Source of the DNA: an uncultured Alistipes sp.
GTDB lineage: Bacteria; Bacteroidota; Bacteroidia; Bacteroidales; Rikenellaceae
Length of the DNA stretch: 5,135 nucleotides
Assembly: GCA_904502005.1 (NCBI GenBank)
Contig: CAJGDC010000075.1
Coordinates: 1-5,135, forward strand
Reading direction: 5' to 3'
A program made the translations under genes and the position numbers. Under the pieces are notes generated by a model. It saw only the letters and a program-made list of their open reading frames with translations. It ran no database searches and was not told the origin of the DNA. Below, piece after piece: positions 1 to 5,135 of this stretch; within the stretch, counting starts at the first letter, position 1, and every line of letters starts with the position of its first letter.

Positions 1-835
1 AAGGTATATCTCTGTTTTTTGCCCTTTTTATCTGCCAATCACCTTTGCCATAGTCAGCTATGCGCATAGAGTAGAAACTTCCGTCAAGCAGTGCCTTTTT
101 AATGTCGCTATACTGTGCGGTAGGTGTACAGACAAAGTTGCTTCTTACCGCTATTGCTCCCGTGCGGTCGGGTTTGTGAAGGTCATCATTTGCAAGTGCA
201 AAGCTGTAGTTGCCTGCGCTCAGTGCAGTATCCCAATACTCATTCTCGGTGCTTCTTCCGCTATCAAGCTCAATGATGTCATAGCCCGATAGCTTTTTGA
301 GATGAGAGTCAAAAGTGGCATTCGTGCGCAATGGATGGTTGAACACTACAATGTCTGCATCCCTCTTTAGCATATCAATCTGAGTCTGTCGCTGAAAAGC
401 AAATAGTGGCACAAGGTGGTCAAAATAGTTGACAGCCTCGCTTCCAAATACTAGTTTGTGAAACTTAAAGAGGTTGTAGCCGTGTTCATATAGATTCATA
501 TGCAGACTATCGCCAGCAGGGTGGGGGATAATCTGGTTGTGGTTTGAGAAGGCTACAATGTCGTAGCCAAACTCTTTATACTTGTCGTATGTCTGCTGTG
601 CAGTGTACTCACACTCGTTCAGGGGTCCCTCTACGCGCGAATGTGTGTGAAAGTTGGCTCGCTTCCAGCAGTGTGCAGTATCTATATTACGGTAGGGATT
701 AAAGATGTCTGGACCTGAAAATGGCTGTGGGGGTCGGAAGTTGTAGACAAAACTCACACCAGTGACAATCACTGCCAACAGCGCAAACAATACTATCGCC
801 ACCACAAACTTTACTATGTTCTTTAGAATAATCAT
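1..835 (-). CDS. Membrane-anchored PHP-domain metallohydrolase (C-terminus cut by window edge)
   Basis: This is a minus-strand frame open for 278 codons that runs off the left edge, so only the N-terminal part is present. ATG at 835 is preceded directly by an in-frame TAG (836-838), which fixes the start. Residues about 9-30 form one hydrophobic helix with lysines on its N-terminal side, suggesting an N-in anchor with the catalytic domain in the periplasm. The PHP metal ligands appear in order: H63-x-H65 (NFHTHS), an acidic residue E69 where the family usually has Asp, H99 (SNHN), E133 (GSE), H140, H167 (NHP) and D218-x-H220 (NDDLH). The motif usually written TDH is SNH here, but its metal-binding His is kept. 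PHP enzymes are metal-dependent phosphoesterases or nucleases; the substrate cannot be read from the sequence. A membrane-tethered, intact metal site argues against a DNA polymerase-associated role. The gene is divergent from the lipoprotein gene at 914. Family assignment is firm; function is open. Confidence 0.9.
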   Translation of the reverse strand, partial: MIILKNIVKFVVAIVLFALLAVIVTGVSFVYNFRPPQPFSGPDIFNPYRNIDTAHCWKRANFHTHSRVEGPLNECEYTAQQTYDKYKEFGYDIVAFSNHNQIIPHPAGDSLHMNLYEHGYNLFKFHKLVFGSEAVNYFDHLVPLFAFQRQTQIDMLKRDADIVVFNHPLRTNATFDSHLKKLSGYDIIELDSGRSTENEYWDTALSAGNYSFALANDDLHKPDRTGAIAVRSNFVCTPTAQYSDIKKALLDGSFYSMRIADYGKGDWQIKRAKNRDIP

Positions 836-857
836 CTAATTAGTCACAATTATACCA

Positions 858-865
858 CAAAAGTA
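858..865 (-). promoter_or_regulatory. Bacteroidota -7 promoter box for the PHP gene
   Basis: Read on the minus strand this is TACTTTTG, a perfect match to the Bacteroides -7 consensus TAnnTTTG. It ends 22 bases before the ATG at 835, giving a predicted leader of roughly 19 nt. No good TTTG-like -33 element is found at 19-21 bases spacing, so the promoter may be weak or activator-dependent. It faces the opposite promoter at 875-906. Confidence 0.6.
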
Positions 866-874
866 ACGCTAAAT

Positions 875-906
875 ATTGAATTTTTCGTTAAAAGTCTCTA
901 AATTTG
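875..906 (+). promoter_or_regulatory. Bacteroidota promoter for the MBL-fold lipoprotein gene
   Basis: The -33-like element is ATTG (875-878), one mismatch from TTTG. It is followed by a 20-base spacer and TAAATTTG (899-906), a perfect TAnnTTTG box. The box ends only seven bases before the ATG at 914, so the predicted transcript start leaves a leader of only about 4 nt. Confidence 0.65.
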
Positions 907-913
907 TAGTGCT

Positions 914-1657
914 ATGAGAAAATTTGTTATACTTATGTCAATTCTTTCAACACTTTTTGGTTGTGCAAAGAAGAGCCCGACTGCCTATCCGCAGGATAGT
1001 GTTACTGCTGCCGATGGTTCGCAGATTACCTTTACATTCTATGCTCACGCATCGCTTGGCATTGCTTGGAATGGCATTCAGATATATGTAGACCCAGTGG
1101 GCGAATTTGACTGGCAGAGTCAGCCAAAGGCAGACCTGGTGCTTGTGACACACTCGCACTACGACCACCTTGAACTCTCTACTATTGAGCAGTTGCAGAC
1201 AGAGAAGACAATAGTTCTGTGCGACAAAACCTCTGCTGAGGCCTTTGAGCACGACTGCGTGACGATGCTGCCAAGGGCTATTTCAATGCCTGTTGAGGGT
1301 GTTACTGTAAGAGCTGTTGCGGCATATAATATCTCGGAGGGACATACAGATTTCCACCCAAAGTCTCGTGAGGATTGTGGCTATCTGATTACTCTTGGCG
1401 GTACGACTATCTATGTTGCTGGCGATACGGAGGATAATGAGGATGTGCTTGCACTTAAGGATGTTGATATTGCGTTCCTTCCTGTCAACCAGCCTTACAC
1501 AATGACCGTAGAACAGGCCACTCGCGTGGTTAAGGCTATCAAACCAAAGATTTTCTACCCTTACCACTATGGTCAGGTAGACGAGAAGACCGATATTGAG
1601 GCACTCAAAAAGGCTGTTGAGGGTGTGACAGAAGTTCGTGTTTTCCCTATGGAGTAG
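914..1657 (+). CDS. Metallo-beta-lactamase-fold hydrolase lipoprotein (UlaG-like superfamily)
   Basis: A 247-residue complete protein. An in-frame TAA at 899-901 leaves ATG 914 as the only upstream start, and starting at the next Met (residue 8) would remove the charged start of the signal peptide. Residues 1-16 form a short lipoprotein signal with lipobox LFGC, so C17 should be lipidated. The next residues (AKKSP) lack the acidic surface-export signal of Bacteroidota lipoproteins, suggesting it faces the periplasm. Catalytic features of the fold are complete: H45 in HAS, D60 in YVDP, the H80-x-H82-x-D84-H85 zinc motif, H148 in FHPK, D171 in GDTED and H218 in PYHYG. The NxPYTMTxEQA segment (192-202) and the FHPK and GDTED motifs are typical of a group of small MBL-fold hydrolases related to the UlaG lactonase superfamily. 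Nearly all of those are annotated only as MBL-fold hydrolase. The substrate is unknown, and a true beta-lactamase is unlikely. It is transcribed alone and ends at a shared terminator. Confidence 0.92.
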   Translation: MRKFVILMSILSTLFGCAKKSPTAYPQDSVTAADGSQITFTFYAHASLGIAWNGIQIYVDPVGEFDWQSQPKADLVLVTHSHYDHLELSTIEQLQTEKTIVLCDKTSAEAFEHDCVTMLPRAISMPVEGVTVRAVAAYNISEGHTDFHPKSREDCGYLITLGGTTIYVAGDTEDNEDVLALKDVDIAFLPVNQPYTMTVEQATRVVKAIKPKIFYPYHYGQVDEKTDIEALKKAVEGVTEVRVFPME

Positions 1658-1668
1658 TTTGTTGCCAT

Positions 1669-1709
1669 AATAAAACGCCTGTTAGGAACAACCTAACAGG
1701 CGTTTTATT
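1669..1709. terminator. Bidirectional intrinsic terminator between convergent genes
   Basis: A perfect inverted repeat has 18-bp arms (1669-1686 and 1692-1709) around a five-base AACAA loop. The core pairs CGCCTGTTAGG with CCTAACAGGCG, and the arms end in AATAAAA/TTTTATT, giving a U-rich 3' end in both directions. It starts 11 bases after the plus-strand stop (1657) and ends one base before the stop codon of the minus-strand gene (1711-1713), so it can serve both genes. Confidence 0.93.
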
Positions 1710-1710
1710 C

Positions 1711-2799
1711 TTAATATCCAGCAGTGCCGTGCAGATTGACTGGTAGGGTATAGCTAACATTTACTGGTTTGCCATTCTCTGTACCCGGAGTCCAGCGTGG
1801 GGAGCGGTAGATTGCCCTCTTGACAACTCTGGCTGCGCGAGGGTTGTTCTGCGTAAGAATGTCTACGCTCATAATCTCGCCCGTTTTGCCGACAATAAAT
1901 AGCGCAACGATAGATGTATCCTCCTGCTGAATGCACTTTTGAAGCTCTTCGTTGGTGTAGTTCATAAACCACTGTCTGAACTTTGAAATTGAGCCTCCAT
2001 TGAAAGATGGCATCTGCTTTGTCTCTATTTTCTCCTGCTTTGGTCTTCTTACCATTGTGGCAGATAGGTTAGTCTGCTCGGTAAGCATTGTTGAGGTGTT
2101 TTCATACTTGGCAGAGGTAATTACAGCGCGTCTGCCCTCCTTGGCGCGGAACTCTATGTTTCCTGCAGAGTCTGTTTTGCCACGGCGGATATATATCACT
2201 ACATCCTTAATAGGGTTGCCCTCTGGGTCTACAACAACAATGGTGTACACTGCCTTATTTTTAATGGTGTTGAATACTAACGGCTCCTTTGTGGTTATCA
2301 TAGCCACGCCACGCCTTGTGACATCAATGCTCTCAATGTCGGTGTTCTCAAATATCGCTTTGGTGACCTTGTTCCACTTCTTTGTTGTTGTCATACTCTC
2401 AATTTGATTGTCTGTGTAGTTGTGGGGTCTGAAAGATGGAACATAGACTCCGTTTACTACATAGAGAGGGTATTCAAGTTCGCTCTTTAGTGATTGAGGA
2501 GGCTCTAATGTGTTCTTTTTACCTGATGCGGAGTGTGGTACAACGCGCTGCAGTGCATCTGATTTAAGAATTAAACCAGTATGGCTATAGCCCTCTGCCT
2601 CTATAAGTAGGTTGGTGTTATACTTGGCGTTAATCTTGTAGAGTCCATTCTCATCTGTTCGGCCTATTTCAACAAATACAGATGCGCCTGAGATTGCCTT
2701 GCTACCCTCGTTAGTGAGGTTGAGAGTGTAGTCAAGGCTCTGCGCAGATAGTGACATTGATGTAGCCACTATAGCCAAAAGGAGTATTAATCTTTTCAT
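1711..2799 (-). CDS. Exported protein with CarboxypepD_reg-like, plug-like and TonB C-terminal domains
   Basis: A complete 362-residue protein. ATG 2799 has an SD-like AGGTGA just upstream and begins a Sec signal peptide with likely cleavage at LSA|Q after residue 19. Residues about 24-85 look like a beta-sandwich carboxypeptidase-regulatory-like domain (ISGASVFVE, then GRTDENGLYKI). Residues 111-118 (PLYVVNGV) and 155-173 (IESIDVTRRG, then MITTKEP) resemble the start and end of the SusC-type TonB-receptor plug, with the middle shortened. A second regulatory-like segment follows at about 184-245 (DPEGNPIKDVVIYI, then GKTDSAGNI). The C-terminus (263-362) is a TonB C-terminal domain, marked by MPSFNGG and W336-TPG-x2-NGKPVNVSYTLPV. 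There is no TonB-type inner-membrane helix or proline-rich spacer and no outer-membrane barrel, so it cannot be an ordinary TonB or receptor. It is more like Bacteroidota envelope proteins, including BlaR1/M56-type, that combine these modules; the peptidase part is absent. A role in periplasmic protein-protein contacts is inferred. Confidence 0.9.
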   Translation of the reverse strand: MKRLILLLAIVATSMSLSAQSLDYTLNLTNEGSKAISGASVFVEIGRTDENGLYKINAKYNTNLLIEAEGYSHTGLILKSDALQRVVPHSASGKKNTLEPPQSLKSELEYPLYVVNGVYVPSFRPHNYTDNQIESMTTTKKWNKVTKAIFENTDIESIDVTRRGVAMITTKEPLVFNTIKNKAVYTIVVVDPEGNPIKDVVIYIRRGKTDSAGNIEFRAKEGRRAVITSAKYENTSTMLTEQTNLSATMVRRPKQEKIETKQMPSFNGGSISKFRQWFMNYTNEELQKCIQQEDTSIVALFIVGKTGEIMSVDILTQNNPRAARVVKRAIYRSPRWTPGTENGKPVNVSYTLPVNLHGTAGY

Positions 2800-2816
2800 A
2801 TCACCTAAATTTTTTT

Positions 2817-2848
2817 CAAAGGTAACAAATTCCCCCCCCCAATTCCAA
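2817..2848 (-). promoter_or_regulatory. Promoter of the TonB_C-domain gene, with a homopolymer in the spacer
   Basis: On the minus strand the -7 box is TACCTTTG (2824-2817), a perfect TAnnTTTG. A -33-like TTGG (2848-2845) lies exactly 20 bases upstream, the same spacing as at 875-906 and 5092-5123. The predicted transcript start is about 13 bases before ATG 2799. The spacer contains an uninterrupted run of nine G on this strand. Confidence 0.65.
2832..2840. repeat. Nine-base poly-C/poly-G tract in promoter spacer
   Basis: Nine consecutive C on the plus strand (G on the coding strand of the downstream gene) sit in an otherwise AT-rich intergenic stretch. The tract lies wholly inside the 20-base spacer between the -33-like and -7 elements. 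Runs of this length are prone to slipped-strand length change, which here would alter promoter spacing. Confidence 0.9.
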
Positions 2849-2867
2849 GAAAAATGTCAACTTTTTT

Positions 2868-2889
2868 GTAGTTACTGGAAGTAAACTAC
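2868..2889 (-). other. Small hairpin just after the Sel1-gene stop codon
   Basis: GTAGTTACT (2868-2876) pairs with AGTAAACTAC (2880-2889) around a three-base loop, with one bulged base. It begins one base after the stop of the minus-strand gene ending at 2891. In that RNA the hairpin is followed by six A, not a U run, so it is not a standard intrinsic terminator. It might mark a 3' end or protect it. Read-through into the gene at 2799 is therefore possible. Confidence 0.35.
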
Positions 2890-2890
2890 T

Positions 2891-4933
2891 CTACTGCAAA
2901 TCTTTTAGTGCCTCTATGGCGTACTTTGAGCCTTTTTTAGCGGCCTGCTGATACCAATATATTGCCTTTTCAATGTCCTTTTCGCACCCAGTGCCATTCT
3001 GATAACACTCGCCAAGATAGAAAGCTGCGCTTGTGTGACCCTTCTCGGCCGCTATAGTGTAGTGGTGTACAGCTTTTGCGTAGTCCTGTTTTACACCCTT
3101 GCCTACTGCATAGATTACCCCGAGACGATAGTGTGCTCGGCTATAACCCTGAGCGGCAGCGAGCTGGTATAGCTTGGCTGCCTTTGCCGGACTCTTCTCC
3201 GTGCCGCGACCAAAGTCGTAGCATAGGGCAAGGTTGCACTGTGCTACATCGTACCCCTGCTCAGCAGCGAGACTGTACCACTTAAGTGCCTCACTAAGAT
3301 TTTTCTCTACTCCTCGCCCGCGTTCGTAGCAGACGCCAAGTTGATTCTGCGCTCTGTCGTAACCCTTCTCTGCTGCTTGTCGTAGGTATGTAACCGCCTT
3401 GTCGTAACTCTTCTCTGTGCCCTTGCCGCGATAGCAGAAGATTCCAACTTTGTACATTCCCATTCTATTTCCACTATCAGCACTCTTTATATACCACATA
3501 AGCGCCTCGGTTAGGTTTTTGTCAACACCGACACCATATTCATAACATCTGCCTGCTTCATATTGAGCATAGCTGTCGCCCTTCAGTGCAGCCTCTTTGT
3601 ATAGCTCTGCGGCCTGACGCTCATCCTTTTTAACACCTCGGCCACTGATGTACATACCAGCAAGGTAGCGTGTAGCTTTTGCCGATCCATCACTATGAGC
3701 CATCTTGTACCACCTTACGGCTTCAGCTGGTATCTGCTCTAATCCGCGGCCGGTCTCGTAGCATCTTCCGAGCATAACCTTAGACTTTGTGTAGCCTAAC
3801 TTTGCCGAAGCGAGGAAATAGTGTGCTGCTCTGTCATAGTCCCTCTTAACGCCTTTACCCTTATAGTAGAGGTTGCCGATGTTGTACATAGCCACACGAC
3901 TGCCAGCCTCTGCTGCAAGTGTATACCACTTTGCCGCCTCTGCGTAGTTACTATGCACGCCACGACCATACTCGTAGCAGACACCTATGTTGCAGTAGGC
4001 ACCACGATGCTCCTGCTCTGCCGCTTTGAAGTATAGCTCAAGGGCTCGCTTGTAGTCCTTCTCAACGCCTTTGCCACGATAGTATAGCTCGGCTAAGTGA
4101 AAATAGCCATTCTTCCACCCCTGCTTAGCAGCCAGATCGTACCAGTAGGCTGCTTGCTCGTAGTTTTTCTCTACACCACGACCAAGTCGGTAACAGTTGC
4201 CGAGATTTGTCTGTGCATATTTGTTTCCCGAGTACGCTGCGACAGTAAAGTAGTTCGCTGCACGCTTGTAATCTTTTGCGACAAGCATTCCGTTGTAGTA
4301 GAGCAGACCTAAGTTGTTGTTGGCATTTGCGTGACCCTTTTTTGCAGCGCGTGTGTAGTAGTTGAGTGCTAACTCAATATCTTTAGTGACATATTCCCCC
4401 TTTTCATACGCTCGCCCAAGTTCGTAGAGTGACGGTGTGTGGTTTTTAGATGCAGCCTCTTTGAGATAAGATATTCCTAAAGTGGTATCCCGCTTAATCC
4501 CTATACCATCTAAGAGCATTATTCCGAAGGAGTATTGCCCCGATGAGTAACCCTTCTCAGCCGAGAGTTGAAAATATCGTGCAGCCTTTTTAAGACTCTT
4601 CTTTGCTCCAATGCCCTGGTAGTAGTAACTACCAAGTAGATATTCGCCTGCAGCATACTCCTGCTTAGCTGCTCTTTTGGCCCAAGTATATGCCGCTTTG
4701 AGATTTTTCTCTACTCCTATACCCCAGCGATACAACGATGATAGAAGAACCTGAGCCTCCGCCTCACCCTTTTTAGCGAGCTTGATACTATTCTCAGTTG
4801 CAGATTTGATCTCCTCGTTGAGGACTGAAAACTCAATCTCAGCAGTTTTATGTTTGTTCAGAGTCTGTTCTTGGTCTGCCCAAGAACAGATATATACACA
4901 TAGCGCAACGGCTAAAACCACTATTCTCTTCAT
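2891..4933 (-). CDS. Exported Sel1-like repeat (tetratricopeptide-type) solenoid protein
   Basis: A complete 680-residue protein. ATG 4933 starts a Sec signal peptide with likely cleavage at SWA|D after residue 19; C12 and C16 do not form a lipobox. Residues 20-57 form a short, probably helical cap. Residues 58-669 are 17 consecutive repeats of exactly 36 residues, each fitting the Sel1-like pattern LGxxYxxGxGVxKDxxKAxxWYxxAAxxG, and the protein ends with an 11-residue tail. There is no catalytic motif or additional domain. Sel1 repeats are helix-pair units forming a curved scaffold that binds other proteins or peptides; a periplasmic scaffold or adaptor role is inferred. Eleven cysteines remain after signal cleavage, but they do not occur as the paired, seven-apart cysteines of Helicobacter Hcp proteins. 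It lies 91 bases upstream of the TonB_C-domain gene on the same strand, with its own promoter. Confidence 0.95.
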   Translation of the reverse strand: MKRIVVLAVALCVYICSWADQEQTLNKHKTAEIEFSVLNEEIKSATENSIKLAKKGEAEAQVLLSSLYRWGIGVEKNLKAAYTWAKRAAKQEYAAGEYLLGSYYYQGIGAKKSLKKAARYFQLSAEKGYSSGQYSFGIMLLDGIGIKRDTTLGISYLKEAASKNHTPSLYELGRAYEKGEYVTKDIELALNYYTRAAKKGHANANNNLGLLYYNGMLVAKDYKRAANYFTVAAYSGNKYAQTNLGNCYRLGRGVEKNYEQAAYWYDLAAKQGWKNGYFHLAELYYRGKGVEKDYKRALELYFKAAEQEHRGAYCNIGVCYEYGRGVHSNYAEAAKWYTLAAEAGSRVAMYNIGNLYYKGKGVKRDYDRAAHYFLASAKLGYTKSKVMLGRCYETGRGLEQIPAEAVRWYKMAHSDGSAKATRYLAGMYISGRGVKKDERQAAELYKEAALKGDSYAQYEAGRCYEYGVGVDKNLTEALMWYIKSADSGNRMGMYKVGIFCYRGKGTEKSYDKAVTYLRQAAEKGYDRAQNQLGVCYERGRGVEKNLSEALKWYSLAAEQGYDVAQCNLALCYDFGRGTEKSPAKAAKLYQLAAAQGYSRAHYRLGVIYAVGKGVKQDYAKAVHHYTIAAEKGHTSAAFYLGECYQNGTGCEKDIEKAIYWYQQAAKKGSKYAIEALKDLQ
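2927..4762 (-). repeat. Seventeen tandem 108-bp coding repeats (Sel1-like)
   Basis: These bases encode residues 58-669 as 17 units of 36 codons with no insertion or deletion between units. Repeats 1-5 are the most divergent in the GxG turn (GIG, GIG, GIG, GEY, GML). Repeats 6-14 alternate between two subtypes: CYExGRGVEKN...EAxxWY (even) and YYxGKGVxKDYxRA (odd). Repeats 15-17 no longer alternate. The DNA copies are diverged, with only short shared words, so this is an old array. Confidence 0.93.
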
Positions 4934-4949
4934 AGCTTGAAATTTTGTA

Positions 4950-4957
4950 CAAATATA
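4950..4957 (-). promoter_or_regulatory. Bacteroidota -7 promoter box for the Sel1-repeat gene
   Basis: On the minus strand this reads TATATTTG, a perfect TAnnTTTG box. It ends 16 bases before ATG 4933, so the leader would be about 12 nt, with no Shine-Dalgarno. The expected -33 position falls in alternating TA sequence without a TTTG match. Confidence 0.55.
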
Positions 4958-5059
4958 GTAAAATTATCTATACCTATATATATTATATAAGGGAGAAAAT
5001 AGCCCTAAAATTATATTTAACGCTAACTTGCTGAGCAGTAGGGTAGTTACAAAATAGAG

Positions 5060-5075
5060 TTAAAAAATTTTTTAA
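5060..5075. other. A/T palindrome upstream of the rightward promoter
   Basis: TTAAAAAATTTTTTAA is a perfect 16-base palindrome, followed by a further A run to 5079. It lies about 50-70 bases before the predicted start of the rightward transcript, where an UP-element-like or bent A-tract would act. The rest of 4958-5091 is AT-rich and shows no open frame or RNA gene that I can recognise. Confidence 0.4.
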
Positions 5076-5091
5076 AAAAGTTATGAAAATA

Positions 5092-5123
5092 TTTGCATCT
5101 CTCAAATAAATGTCGTTACTTTG
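5092..5123 (+). promoter_or_regulatory. Outward-facing promoter for a gene beyond the right edge
   Basis: A perfect -33 TTTG (5092-5095) is followed by a 20-base spacer and TTACTTTG (5116-5123), one mismatch from TAnnTTTG. Transcription would start near 5127 and leave the window, so the gene it serves is not visible. It is divergent from the Sel1-repeat gene. It has the best -33 match in the window, and with the upstream A-tract it suggests a well-expressed target. Confidence 0.6.
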
Positions 5124-5135
5124 CACTCGCAATCA

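Noticed and set aside
864..872. TAACGCTAA found here and again at 5018-5026, as a possible shared operator
   Set aside because: A single nine-base match in two intergenic regions, without symmetry and at different distances from the promoters, is too weak to call a site.
947..1567. Two open frames antisense to the MBL-fold gene (947-1252 and 1283-1567, minus strand)
   Set aside because: They lie wholly inside a gene with a complete catalytic motif set, have no promoter box or recognisable domain, and their proteins look like random-frame translation.
2000..2407. Plus-strand open frame with hydrophobic stretches opposite the TonB_C-domain gene
   Set aside because: The hydrophobic character mirrors the complementary codons of the real gene. 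No promoter box or start context was found, and the minus-strand protein has clear domains.
3076..4312. Several short open frames on both strands inside the Sel1-repeat gene
   Set aside because: They recur because the 108-bp coding repeats are read in other frames; the 680-residue frame with 17 ungapped repeats is clearly the real one.
2927..4762. Regular repeats considered as a CRISPR array or non-coding satellite
   Set aside because: The period is exactly 36 codons, the DNA copies are diverged while the protein pattern is conserved, and there are no identical short repeats with unique spacers.
4991..5010. Short AGGG...CCCT inverted repeat in the right intergenic region
   Set aside because: The stem is only four base pairs with a nine-base loop and no U run, which is within chance for this stretch.

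Overview
The window looks like chromosomal DNA from a Bacteroidota bacterium, most likely Bacteroidales. Three things support this. Every gene start is preceded by a TAnnTTTG-type -7 box, the signature of the Bacteroides primary sigma factor, and most starts have no clear Shine-Dalgarno. The protein families are typical of the phylum (CarboxypepD_reg-like, TonB-receptor plug-like and TonB C-terminal modules in one protein). The gene density and moderate GC content also fit. Genus cannot be fixed by eye.

Layout: bases 1-835 hold the N-terminal part of a membrane-anchored PHP-domain metallohydrolase on the minus strand; its C-terminus lies outside the window. A 78-base divergent intergenic region (836-913) carries two opposed, partly overlapping promoters. 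Bases 914-1657 (plus) encode a lipoprotein with a metallo-beta-lactamase fold. It converges on the next gene, and the two share a perfect 18-bp-stem terminator (1669-1709). Bases 1711-2799 (minus) encode an exported protein combining two CarboxypepD_reg-like segments, a short TonB-receptor-plug-like motif and a TonB C-terminal domain. Its promoter has a run of nine C/G bases between the -33 and -7 elements. Bases 2891-4933 (minus) encode an exported solenoid of exactly 17 ungapped 36-residue Sel1-like repeats. The last 202 bases are an AT-rich intergenic region with the Sel1-gene promoter pointing left and a strong-looking promoter pointing right, out of the window.

All four products carry an export signal or membrane anchor, so this is an envelope-directed neighbourhood. 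Each gene has its own promoter box, so the sequence does not show a single operon or a shared pathway. No RNA gene, insertion sequence, CRISPR array or prophage feature is visible, and no stretch over 300 bases lacks a gene. The observations most worth following are the possibly phase-variable promoter at 2817-2848 and the two-repeat (72-residue) periodicity inside the Sel1 protein.
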